Under the pieces are notes generated by a model. It was not told where the DNA came from, ran no database searches, and saw only the letters and a program-made list of their open reading frames with translations. Below, one piece after another: positions 46,051-54,160 of a stretch of DNA of 64,000 bases. Origin of the DNA: Paraburkholderia monticola (GTDB lineage: Bacteria; Pseudomonadota; Gammaproteobacteria; Burkholderiales; Burkholderiaceae); the NCBI RefSeq assembly GCF_001580545.1, contig NZ_LRBG01000004.1:310001-374000 (forward strand), given 5' to 3'. The translations under genes were made by a program, and so were the position numbers. Numbering within the stretch: the first letter of the stretch is position 1; each line of letters starts with the position of its first letter.

Positions 46051-46760
46051 ATGTCGTTTTGCTGCGTGTTGGCGTAGATTCTGGCTCAGGCGGCATCCAA
46101 GGCCCCCTATTCGACGACGACTCCTTCGAACTCATCCCCATCCCTGATGGTTCCGGCGTCGGATTGCGAACCTATGGAAACACACTGGGAATCAAGGGCT
46201 TGCCCTATTCAGCCTACTTTCCGACAAGCCGGTGGAATACGGTCGAAAACCTGGCGATGCATGTCGACCCGGAGTTCGAGTCCTTCACGTACGGAGACCC
46301 GACTCCACCCAAAGCCGGACTACGTCGACTCCAGAAGGGGGACTTGTTGGTGTTCTATGCCGGCCTATCGGGCTGGGACCATGAGCGCGCACCAGCGCTC
46401 TATATCGTGGGTTACTTCGTCGTGGAGTGGGCAGGGCTTGCCATCGACTTACCTGAAAACGAGATGCGTCGACGTTGCGGTGGCAACTTTCACGTCATGC
46501 ATGATGAACTGTTCAAGAAGCAGAAGGACCGTCTGGTATTGGTACAGGGAGGACCGGGGAGCCGGCTCTTGAAGAAAGCTGTCTGTATCAGCGCAATGTC
46601 GACAAATATCGCCGGCCAGCCTATTAAGGTGCTATCTCAAGAGGCTCGGGGCATTTTCGGTGACTTTAACGGGAAGATTTCCATCCAGCGAAGCCCTCCT
46701 CGTTGGGTGCTGGCTACCCATACTGAGAAGGCAAAAGCCTACCTCGAAGCACAACCATAA
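46047..46760 (+). CDS. Nmad3-like protein (putative nucleotide modification associated domain)
   Basis: 237 aa. The N-terminus LLRVGVDSGSGGIQGPLFDD, followed by SFELIPIPDG, is the Nmad3 signature (RVGIDxGxGGxxGPxFxDxSFExIPIP). A middle part, LQKGDLLVFYAGL, and IVGYFVV also match. ATG at 46047 overlaps the Nmad2-like stop (ATGA). The pair probably acts on nucleotides or a modified base; partner enzymes are not apparent in the window. Confidence 0.75.
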   Translation: MNVVLLRVGVDSGSGGIQGPLFDDDSFELIPIPDGSGVGLRTYGNTLGIKGLPYSAYFPTSRWNTVENLAMHVDPEFESFTYGDPTPPKAGLRRLQKGDLLVFYAGLSGWDHERAPALYIVGYFVVEWAGLAIDLPENEMRRRCGGNFHVMHDELFKKQKDRLVLVQGGPGSRLLKKAVCISAMSTNIAGQPIKVLSQEARGIFGDFNGKISIQRSPPRWVLATHTEKAKAYLEAQP

Positions 46761-46921
46761 CTGCGACGCGCGGTAGTTCAGCGCATTGCTATGCGAAAAA
46801 GTGATACCTCGGTGGCAGTCCTTGGCGCTGACGCCCTTGTTCACATTGATGGAGTATGGTGATGGGAGAACTTCGTGAAGAAAACTCAGGGTGGTGAGGC
46901 AGGTGCGGCCGTGAGGAAGTG

Positions 46922-47004
46922 AATCTCACGCGATGCCTCCCAAAATCTCACTCGATGCCGCCCACGCCCTGCAGAGTCGTATCTGGCGTGGCCATAAATC
47001 TCAC
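46922..47004 (+). repeat. 22-bp direct repeats (transposon-end-like or iteron-like)
   Basis: AATCTCACGCGATGCCTCCC (46922-46941) and AATCTCACTCGATGCCGCCC (46944-46963) are 22 bp apart with two differences. A third partial copy, AATCTCAC, is at 46997-47004. The multiple phased sites resemble the multi-site ends of IS21-type elements, or iterons. No transposase gene is adjacent, so this may be a solitary end. Confidence 0.6.
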
Positions 47005-47052
47005 CATATGGGTCTTGCTACAGGTGTGTGTAGATAGCCTCGTAGCCTTAAA

Positions 47053-47088
47053 AAAAGACCCATAAGTTGAGAAGCTTATGGGTCTTTT
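47053..47088. terminator. strong bidirectional intrinsic terminator
   Basis: AAAAGACCCATAAG (47053-47066), an 8-nt loop and CTTATGGGTCTTTT (47075-47088) form a perfect 14-bp stem with A and T tracts on the two sides. It can terminate transcription from both directions at the island/core junction. Confidence 0.85.
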
Positions 47089-47183
47089 CTATTGGTAGCT
47101 TGGATTTATCGAGAAACGTCGACACAACGACGCCGGTCTGCTGTGCCCCCACGCCCCCCTCAGAGCCAGTCGAGTGGGGCAAC

Positions 47184-47440
47184 TTATCCACATTCCCCTC
47201 TGGATAATTTTTGTAAAAGCAGCCGAATACGTTGTGGGCGAAATCTTAATAAGAGCGCGGCGTATACCGTGCGACAAAAAATTGTCCCTGGCTCCGTTAA
47301 CCTATCCGCCGCCGCTCCCAAGGGTTATCGATCCCGCAGCACATTGATCCGTAAACGAACTTCCAAGTTATCCACAGCCGAACGCATCACTTGTTAACTA
47401 TTACTACGTATACGTATACAAAGACTATAAAAAACCAGAG
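47184..47440. other. DnaA-box-containing AT-rich intergenic region (possible replication origin)
   Basis: Two perfect TTATCCACA boxes on the plus strand (47184-47192 and 47368-47376), a TTATCCAGA-type box on the minus strand (47200-47208) and a TTATCGATC sequence (near 47325). An AT-rich run with TTGTTAACTATTACTACGTA and repeated GTATAC elements (47393-47430) follows. No gene is present from 47089 to 47543. The combination is like a bacterial oriC or chromid origin. No dnaA, parAB or repA genes are seen next to it, so the role is tentative. Confidence 0.45.
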
Positions 47441-47543
47441 AAGCACGCAGAATCCCGAGCAGCGTATACGCACACAACAGCAGCAAGACCGCAGCAAGCG
47501 ATAGCAAGCAGTATGAAGCGAGCCTCAACCCAACCACCCCACC

Positions 47544-48425
47544 TCACTCCAACGGCAAACAAATCTCCGTAACCAGCTCCGCAGGCGCAGTCTCCTTCGG
47601 ACTATTCAAATACTCCTCAAACACCGGCGCATCCGCCGCCTCTCTCCCAGACTGCACTAGCCAGCTCCCATACAACCACTCATAAGCCGCCCGCATATCG
47701 CTATAAGGCCCCACATGCCGCAACACCGCATATTCCCCACCACGTATACGCGTGACCGAAACCGCCCCATCCATCGCAACAGCCGAAGCCACTTCAGCCA
47801 TGAGAGGCCCCGGCAACAACACCCCCGCCTTCGACCGCAACGCCTGCTCCTCGACCACTCCCGCATCATCGAAGTAAACCCCGATCATCCGCATCTGCGC
47901 CTCGAGCAGATTATGTTTCGCGAGCCATCCGAACAAAGCGTCAAAAGCCTTGCCAACCTGCATATAAGGCCCGACATGATCGACCGACAAAATCTCCATC
48001 GGCTCCACATAACGAATCTCCACTTCACGCACCGAAGCCATCTGCCCATCTCCTGAAAGCGCCGGCCGGAACCGGCAATGCGTGCCTTGTCGTCGATACT
48101 GCGCCGGCGGCACACCAAACACCGCGCGAAACGTCCGCGAAAAAGACTGCAAACTGCTATAGCCCGAGCGCTCGGCAATCTGAGCAATCGGCATCGAACT
48201 ATTCGCGAGAAAGCCGGCCGCGCGATGCAACCGTAAACGCCGCACGGTCGTCGCGACCGTCTCGCCGTACATCGCCTGATAAATCCGGTGCCAGTGATAC
48301 GGCGACAGACATGCAATGTCCGCGAGCCGTCCGATATCGAGCGGTTCGTCGAGGTGATCGTAGATATGGTCGAGCACGCGTGCGAGTCGCGTTTCGTACC
48401 GAGCCCGATGGTCTGATTCGTTCAT
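47544..48425 (-). CDS. AraC-family regulator with GyrI-like effector domain
   Basis: 293 aa from the ATG at 48425. Residues about 8-105 are an AraC helix-turn-helix pair (LADIACLSPYHWHRIYQAM and IAQIAERSGYSSLQSFSRTF). Residues about 130-290 form a GyrI/SOUL-like small-molecule-binding domain (VEIRYVEPMEILSVDHVGPY ... GGEYAVLRHVGPYSDMRAAY). The fusion is like Rob/SoxS-related multidrug-sensing activators. First chromosomal-type gene right of the accessory region. Confidence 0.9.
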   Translation of the reverse strand: MNESDHRARYETRLARVLDHIYDHLDEPLDIGRLADIACLSPYHWHRIYQAMYGETVATTVRRLRLHRAAGFLANSSMPIAQIAERSGYSSLQSFSRTFRAVFGVPPAQYRRQGTHCRFRPALSGDGQMASVREVEIRYVEPMEILSVDHVGPYMQVGKAFDALFGWLAKHNLLEAQMRMIGVYFDDAGVVEEQALRSKAGVLLPGPLMAEVASAVAMDGAVSVTRIRGGEYAVLRHVGPYSDMRAAYEWLYGSWLVQSGREAADAPVFEEYLNSPKETAPAELVTEICLPLE

Positions 48426-48712
48426 GACTGGACCGTTGAAAATTGGCGCGAGAGTATGCGAGCAAAGTATCACGTCGGCGTCGGGTGGCCGTTTACCAAA
48501 TCCTGCGGAACTCGAGGTGGCCGACCAAAGCGGATTAAGCGCCCACTAACCGCGCCGCACCATCGCGGCCGGAAATCAGCCCGAACCCCCCAACGTGACG
48601 CTGCCTCCGTTTGGCGCTATCGTGTGAGGCGCACCACCCGTAGCATGCAGCGTGCAGTAAGTCGCCGTTCCCATTCCTCCCCGCGTTCGCGCGAAGCGAT
48701 GGAGCCGCAAAC

Positions 48713-50107
48713 ATGAGCTACACCGAATCGATCGGCGGTCGCACGTACCGCATCGCCGACCTGAAGACTCTGCTCGCGAAAGCGAGCCCGCAACGCTCCG
48801 GCGACCAGCTCGCGGGCATCGCGGCAGCGAGCGAAGAAGAGCGGGTCGCCGCCAAAATGGCGCTGGCACAGGTACCGCTGCGCACATTCCTGAACGAACC
48901 GCTGATCCCCTACGAAGCCGATGAAGTCACGCGCCTGATCATCGACGACCACTCCCCCCAGGCCTTCGCCGAAATCTCCCATCTGACGGTAGGCGACTTC
49001 CGCAACTGGCTGCTCAGCACCACAACCGACACCGACGCTCTCTCTCGCATCACCCATGGCCTCACACCAGAGATGGTCGCCGCCGTCTCAAAGCTGATGC
49101 GCAACCAGGACCTGATCACCGTCGCGCGTAAACGCCCGGTCGTTACACGCTTTCGCAACACGGTCGGTTTACCGGGCCGCATGTCCGTACGCCTGCAACC
49201 CAACCACCCAACCGACGACGTTAAAGGCATCGCGGCCTCGATGCTCGACGGCCTGATGTACGGCTGCGGCGACGCGATGATCGGCATCAATCCGGCGAGC
49301 GACAATCTCGCCGCGATCACGAAGCTGCTGCTGATGATCGACGAATTCCGCCAGCGCTATCAGGTGCCGACGCAGTCGTGCGTGCTCACACACGTGACGA
49401 GCACGATCGCCGCGATCGAAAAAGGCGCACCGGTCGATCTGGTGTTCCAGTCGATCGCCGGCACGGAGAAAGCGAACGCGAGCTTCGGCATTTCGCTCGC
49501 GCTGCTGCAGGAAGCGTACGAGGCGGGGTTATCGCTGCAACGTGGCACCGTCGGCAGCAATCTGATGTACTTCGAAACGGGGCAGGGCAGCGCGTTGTCG
49601 GCGGATGCGCATTTCGGCATCGATCAGCAGACCTGCGAGGCGCGCGCCTATGCGGTCGCGCGCAAGTTCAAGCCGTTTCTGGTGAACACGGTGGTTGGTT
49701 TCATCGGTCCCGAGTATCTGTACGACGGCAAGCAGATCACGCGCGCGGGTCTCGAGGATCACTTCTGCGGCAAGCTGCTCGGCGTCCCGATGGGTTGCGA
49801 CATCTGCTACACGAACCACGCCGAAGCGGATCAGGACGACATGGACAATCTGCTGACGCTGCTTGGCGTCGCGGGCATCAACTTCATCATGGGCGTGCCT
49901 GGCGCCGACGACGTGATGCTCAATTATCAGAGCACGTCGTTTCACGACGCACTGTACGTGCGCGATGTGCTCGGCTTACGGCGCGCGCCTGAATTCGAGG
50001 CCTGGCTGGAGTCGATGCAGATCATCGACGCCCGCGGCGCATTGATCGGCGCATCGGCACGGCAACCGCTGCTCGAAGGTGCGCGCGACTGGATGGGGAT
50101 CGTATGA
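48713..50107 (+). CDS. eutB: ethanolamine ammonia-lyase large subunit EutB
   Basis: 464 aa, normal length. GGAG precedes the ATG. Conserved segments include GLPGRMSVRLQPNHP, DGLMYGCGDAMIGINPAS and NVVGFIGPEYLYDGKQI-type residues (VNTVVGFIGPEYL). It forms the catalytic barrel of the adenosylcobalamin-dependent enzyme that converts ethanolamine to acetaldehyde and ammonia. It overlaps eutC (ATGA). No microcompartment genes are near, as is usual in Burkholderia. Confidence 0.95.
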   Translation: MSYTESIGGRTYRIADLKTLLAKASPQRSGDQLAGIAAASEEERVAAKMALAQVPLRTFLNEPLIPYEADEVTRLIIDDHSPQAFAEISHLTVGDFRNWLLSTTTDTDALSRITHGLTPEMVAAVSKLMRNQDLITVARKRPVVTRFRNTVGLPGRMSVRLQPNHPTDDVKGIAASMLDGLMYGCGDAMIGINPASDNLAAITKLLLMIDEFRQRYQVPTQSCVLTHVTSTIAAIEKGAPVDLVFQSIAGTEKANASFGISLALLQEAYEAGLSLQRGTVGSNLMYFETGQGSALSADAHFGIDQQTCEARAYAVARKFKPFLVNTVVGFIGPEYLYDGKQITRAGLEDHFCGKLLGVPMGCDICYTNHAEADQDDMDNLLTLLGVAGINFIMGVPGADDVMLNYQSTSFHDALYVRDVLGLRRAPEFEAWLESMQIIDARGALIGASARQPLLEGARDWMGIV

Positions 50108-50895
50108 GCGAGAACGACGCACTCGACAAGGATCCGTGGAACGCGCTGCGCCGGTTTACGCAGGCGCGCATCGCACTGGGCCGCGCGGGCAACAGCGTGC
50201 CGACCGCACCGTTGCTCGCGTTCAATCTCGCGCACGCGCAGGCGCGCGACGCCGTGCATCATCCGCTCGATGCCGACGCGCTTCACGCGCAATTGCACGC
50301 GCAAGGTTTCAACACGCTCGACGTGCATAGCGCCGCGCCGGATCGCGAGCATTATTTGAGGCGCCCTGACCTCGGGCGGCGTCTGTCAGAAGAGAGTCGC
50401 GCGGCGCTTGCGCAACTGCCGGCACAACCATGCGACCTGGTGTTCGTGATCGGCGATGGTCTATCGGCGTTCGCGGCATCGAAGCAGGCTGTACCGCTGT
50501 TGCAGGCCATTCAGCCGAAGCTCGCGGATTGGACCGTCGGGCCAGTCGTGGTCGCGCGTCAGGCGCGCGTCGCGCTTGGCGACGAGATCGGCGAATTGCT
50601 CGACGCGAAGATCGTCGTGATGTTGATCGGCGAGCGGCCCGGTTTGAGTTCGCCGGACAGTCTCGGCATCTACATCACGTATGCGCCAAAAGTGGGTTGC
50701 AGCGACGCGCAGCGCAACTGCATTTCGAACGTGCGTCCAGAAGGCCTCGACTATCCGCAGGCCGCGCACAAGCTGCACTACCTGCTCACGCAGGCGAAAA
50801 AGCTGGGACTGACCGGTGTGGGTTTGAAAGACGACAGCGATGCGCTGCTGACGAGCGCGCCGATCAACCCTGCCGTCAGCGACGGTTCAGCATAG
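50104..50895 (+). CDS. eutC: ethanolamine ammonia-lyase small subunit EutC
   Basis: 263 aa. Cobalamin-binding partner of EutB. TQARIALGRAGNSVPT opens the protein; LGRRLSEESRAAL, DLVFVIGDGLSAFA and MLIGERPGLSSPDSLGIY are the conserved motifs. Coupled to eutB. The next gene converges from the other strand after 24 bp. Confidence 0.95.
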   Translation: MSENDALDKDPWNALRRFTQARIALGRAGNSVPTAPLLAFNLAHAQARDAVHHPLDADALHAQLHAQGFNTLDVHSAAPDREHYLRRPDLGRRLSEESRAALAQLPAQPCDLVFVIGDGLSAFAASKQAVPLLQAIQPKLADWTVGPVVVARQARVALGDEIGELLDAKIVVMLIGERPGLSSPDSLGIYITYAPKVGCSDAQRNCISNVRPEGLDYPQAAHKLHYLLTQAKKLGLTGVGLKDDSDALLTSAPINPAVSDGSA

Positions 50896-50919
50896 GGGCG
50901 CACAGCGCAAACCTCACAC

Positions 50920-53325
50920 CTATTTGCGCAACAACCTCAGGCCATTGCCCACCACCAGCAGACTCGCGCCGACATCAGCAAACACCGCCATCCACATCGT
51001 GCCGAAGCCCATCAACGTCAGCACGAGAAACACGCTCTTGATGCCGAGCGCGAGCGCGATGTTCTGCACCAGCACCGCATACGTCGCTTTGGAAAGCCGA
51101 ATGAACGCCGGAATCTTCCGCAGATCGTCATCCATCAACGCGACGTCCGCGGTTTCGATTGCGGTGTCGGTGCCCATCGCGCCCATCGCGAAGCCGATGT
51201 CGGCGCGTGCGAGTGCGGGTGCGTCGTTGATGCCGTCGCCGACCATGCCGACCGTCGCGCCATCGGCCGACCATTGCGCGACCGCATCGAGCTTGTCCTC
51301 GGGCAATTGATCGCCGCGTGCTTCGTCGACGCCAACCTGATGTGCGATCGCCGCGGCGGTGTGGCGGTTGTCGCCGGTCAGCATCGCGGTGCCCACACCG
51401 AGGCGCCGCAATTCGGCGACGGCGGCGCGGCTCGTGTCCTTCACCGTGTCGGCGACCGCGAACAGCGCGAGCACACGCTGCGCGTCGGCGAGCATGACGA
51501 CGGTCTTGCCTTGCTCTTCGAGCTTATCAAGGCGCGCTTCGAGTTGCGGCGAGCAGCGGCCCAGTTCTTCGATCAAGCGATGATTGCCGAGCCAGTAGGC
51601 GATGCCATCGACATCACCGCGCACGCCGCGTCCAGCGATCGCTTCGAACGCATCGACGTGCAGCTGCTCGATGCCGTCGTCATCTGCCGCAGCGGCAATC
51701 GCCATCGATACAGGATGATCGGAGCGGCCCGCGAGACTTGCCGCGAGCGCGCGGTATCGCAGAGCGTCGGTCTCTTCACCCACGACCTCGAACTCCGTCT
51801 GTACCGGCTTGCCATGCGTAATCGTCCCGGTTTTATCGAGCGCGAGCCGGCTCAGCTTGCGGCCCTGTTCGAGGTAGACGCCGCCCTTGATCAGAATCCC
51901 CTTGCGCGCCGCGGCCGCGAGCCCGCTGACGATCGTCACCGGCGTCGAAATCACGAGCGCGCACGGACACGCGATCACGAGCAGCACCAGCGCCTTGTAG
52001 ACCCACGCGTGCCACGCTCCGCCGAACAGCAGCGGCGGGACCAGAGCGACGGCGAGCGCGATCGCGAACACGATCGGCGTATAGACCCGCGCGAATTCAT
52101 CGACGAAGCGCTGCGTCGGCGCCTTCGTGCCTTGCGCCTCCTCGACCGCATGGATGATGCGCGCGAGCGTCGTGTTGCCAGCCGCGGCCGTCACGCGATA
52201 GTCGAACGAGCCCGCCTGGTTGATCGTGCCGGCGAACACGGCATCGCCGGTCGCTTTGTCGACGGGTAGGCTCTCGCCGGTGATCGGCGCCTGATCGACG
52301 CTCGAGCGGCCCGCGACGATCTCGCCGTCGAGCGCGATCCGCTCGCCCGGTTTCACGCGCACCAGCGCGCCGGGCGAGATCGTGTCGACGCGGACGAGCT
52401 GCCACGCGCCGTCGGGCTGTTGCACGCTCGCCTCGGCGGGCGTGAGCCGCATGAGCCCTTCGATCGCATTGCGCGCGCGGTCGAGCGAGCGCGCCTCGAT
52501 CAGCTCGGCGATCGTGAACAGCACCATCACCATCGCGGCTTCGGGCCATTGGCCGAGCAGCGCCGCGCCGGTCACCGCGATGCTCATCAGCGCATTGATG
52601 TTCAGGTTGCCGTTGCGCAGCGCGACCCAGCCCTTGCGATAGGTCGTCAGGCCACAGGAGGCGATCGCGACGATCGCTATACCCGCCACCAGCCAGGTGG
52701 GGCCGCCGAGCCAGCTAGCCGCCTCGGAGGCCCCCGCGACGACGCCGGCGAGGATCAGTGGCCACCAGGGCTTGTGCACGGCGCCAGCGGCCGCCTTGCT
52801 GGTATTGGCATCGCCAGCGTCGCTCGCCAGCTCGGGCGTGAAGTCGAGCGATCGCAGTGCGGCCAGAACGGTTTCGAGTGCATCGGGGGCGTGGACGACG
52901 GTCAGCACGCGCTGCATCAGATTGAAATCCATGCTGCGCACCGCAGGCATGCGGCCGAGCTTCTTGCGGATCAGCGCTTCCTCGGTCGGGCAGTCCATCT
53001 GCAGGATGCGGATCGCCGTGCGCAGATCATCGCCGACGGCCTCGGAAGGCGGCAGGCGCAGCGGCGTCGGCGCGAACGCGGTGGGGGCGCAGCAGGCGTC
53101 GGCGGCATGATCGTGAGCGTGGTCATGGTCATGGCCGTCATGATGATCGTGCCCTTCATGCCCATGCGCATGCCCATGCCCATGCCCATGCGAATGCCCA
53201 CACCCCCCGTCCGTACCTCTACCGTGTGTATGGCCGTGCCCCGCACCAACCTCCCCGCAAGCCCCGTGCGGACAGGCTTCGTCCAGTTCCGGACGATCGG
53301 TGGCAAGACGGTGGACTTCAGGCAT
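50920..53325 (-). CDS. cadA: Cd2+/Zn2+/Pb2+-exporting P-type ATPase
   Basis: 801 aa from the ATG at 53325, which has GAGGAAG upstream; the longer open frame reaches 53529 but lies over the cadR promoter. A His-rich N-terminus (GHSHGHGHGHAHGHEGHDHH, about residues 43-62) and an HMA domain with QMDCPTEEALIRKKLG (about 110-125) precede the P1B-ATPase core. The core shows the CPC metal site (VIACPCALVISTP), phosphorylation site DKTGTITHG, SDHP and GDGINDAPAL. It exports divalent soft metals. Divergent from the MerR-family gene, whose operator overlaps its promoter. Confidence 0.9.
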   Translation of the reverse strand: MPEVHRLATDRPELDEACPHGACGEVGAGHGHTHGRGTDGGCGHSHGHGHGHAHGHEGHDHHDGHDHDHAHDHAADACCAPTAFAPTPLRLPPSEAVGDDLRTAIRILQMDCPTEEALIRKKLGRMPAVRSMDFNLMQRVLTVVHAPDALETVLAALRSLDFTPELASDAGDANTSKAAAGAVHKPWWPLILAGVVAGASEAASWLGGPTWLVAGIAIVAIASCGLTTYRKGWVALRNGNLNINALMSIAVTGAALLGQWPEAAMVMVLFTIAELIEARSLDRARNAIEGLMRLTPAEASVQQPDGAWQLVRVDTISPGALVRVKPGERIALDGEIVAGRSSVDQAPITGESLPVDKATGDAVFAGTINQAGSFDYRVTAAAGNTTLARIIHAVEEAQGTKAPTQRFVDEFARVYTPIVFAIALAVALVPPLLFGGAWHAWVYKALVLLVIACPCALVISTPVTIVSGLAAAARKGILIKGGVYLEQGRKLSRLALDKTGTITHGKPVQTEFEVVGEETDALRYRALAASLAGRSDHPVSMAIAAAADDDGIEQLHVDAFEAIAGRGVRGDVDGIAYWLGNHRLIEELGRCSPQLEARLDKLEEQGKTVVMLADAQRVLALFAVADTVKDTSRAAVAELRRLGVGTAMLTGDNRHTAAAIAHQVGVDEARGDQLPEDKLDAVAQWSADGATVGMVGDGINDAPALARADIGFAMGAMGTDTAIETADVALMDDDLRKIPAFIRLSKATYAVLVQNIALALGIKSVFLVLTLMGFGTMWMAVFADVGASLLVVGNGLRLLRK

Positions 53326-53353
53326 GGTGGCTTCCTCGTGCGATTTGTGGTCT

Positions 53354-53384
53354 AGTAAACACCTTGAAGCCACTACAAGGTCAA
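53354..53384 (-). promoter_or_regulatory. MerR-type metal-responsive promoter of cadA
   Basis: On the minus strand, TTGACC (-35) and TTTACT (-10) are separated by 19 bp, the long spacing of MerR-activated promoters. Within the spacer, ACCTTG and CAAGGT (53361-53381) form a dyad centred as expected for CadR/PbrR binding. Confidence 0.75.
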
Positions 53385-53405
53385 GGCCGCGTGGAGGAAA
53401 GGTCC

Positions 53406-53837
53406 ATGAAAATCGGCGAACTGGCGAAAATCGCCCATTGCACGACGGAAACCATCCGGTTTTACGAAAAAGAGCGCCTGCTGCCCGAGGCGGAGCGCAC
53501 CGAAGCCAATTACCGCAGTTACACGGCAAAGCACGTCGAGCGTCTGCGCTTCATCCGCAATTGCCGCGCGCTCGACATGACCCACGACGAAATCCGCGCA
53601 TTGCTGCGTCTGACCGACGCGCCGGCGAACGGCTGCGGCGGCATGCATACGCTCGTCGACGAGCACATCGCGCACGTCGACACGCGTATCGAAGAGTTGC
53701 AGCAGCTGAAGGCGCAACTGGCGACGCTGCGCGACCAATGCCACGGCGAGCATCAGGTCGAAGACTGCGGGATCGTGCACGGCCTGACCGACATGGATGT
53801 GGCCGAGCCGCGTCCGCGGCATACGCATCTGGGCTGA
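53406..53837 (+). CDS. cadR: Cd(II)/Pb(II)-responsive MerR-family regulator
   Basis: 143 aa from the ATG at 53406 after GGAGG-type sequence. N-terminal winged helix (MKIGELAKIAHCTTETIRFYE), dimerisation helix, and metal-binding residues: Cys in FIRNCRALDMTHDEI (about 58), Cys in PANGCGGMHTLVDEHI (about 78), Cys in DQCHGEHQVEDCGIVHGL (about 112-122). This is the CadR/PbrR pattern. It controls cadA, divergently transcribed. Confidence 0.9.
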   Translation: MKIGELAKIAHCTTETIRFYEKERLLPEAERTEANYRSYTAKHVERLRFIRNCRALDMTHDEIRALLRLTDAPANGCGGMHTLVDEHIAHVDTRIEELQQLKAQLATLRDQCHGEHQVEDCGIVHGLTDMDVAEPRPRHTHLG

Positions 53838-53954
53838 GGCCGGGCCGGCCGTCGTGAGCCGTGACCGCACAACGCCGAGGCAGTGACCCCATACACGGCA
53901 AGATCGCGCGTGCGAGCTTGCCGATCGATCATCGAATCCAGTTGGAGAATCAAC

Positions 53955-54155
53955 GTGTTCACCTGTAGAAACCAGTCCTGCGGCGCGCAGTGGGAGCAAT
54001 CCGACGTCGTCATCAAGAACGAAGGGCAGGGGCTCCTGTTCCGCTGCCCGCTGTGCGGCGCACGCAATTACGTCGAGCGTTTCGACGGCGACGACGGCGA
54101 GGTACTGTACGAGCAGTTGCCGGGCCGCCCCGATCAGGGCCCGATGGCCGAGTAA
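53955..54155 (+). CDS. small zinc-ribbon protein
   Basis: 66 aa from a GTG at 53955 (GGAG upstream). Two Cys pairs, FTCRNQSCG and FRCPLCGARN, would bind one zinc. An acidic tail follows (RFDGDDGEVLYEQLPGRP). Function unknown. It sits directly upstream of dbpA (5 bp gap) and is probably cotranscribed with it. Confidence 0.7.
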   Translation: MFTCRNQSCGAQWEQSDVVIKNEGQGLLFRCPLCGARNYVERFDGDDGEVLYEQLPGRPDQGPMAE

Positions 54156-54160
54156 CCGCG

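Noticed and set aside
47092..47397. 101-codon frame in the DnaA-box region
   Set aside because: Low-quality composition, no ribosome binding site, and it crosses the DnaA boxes.
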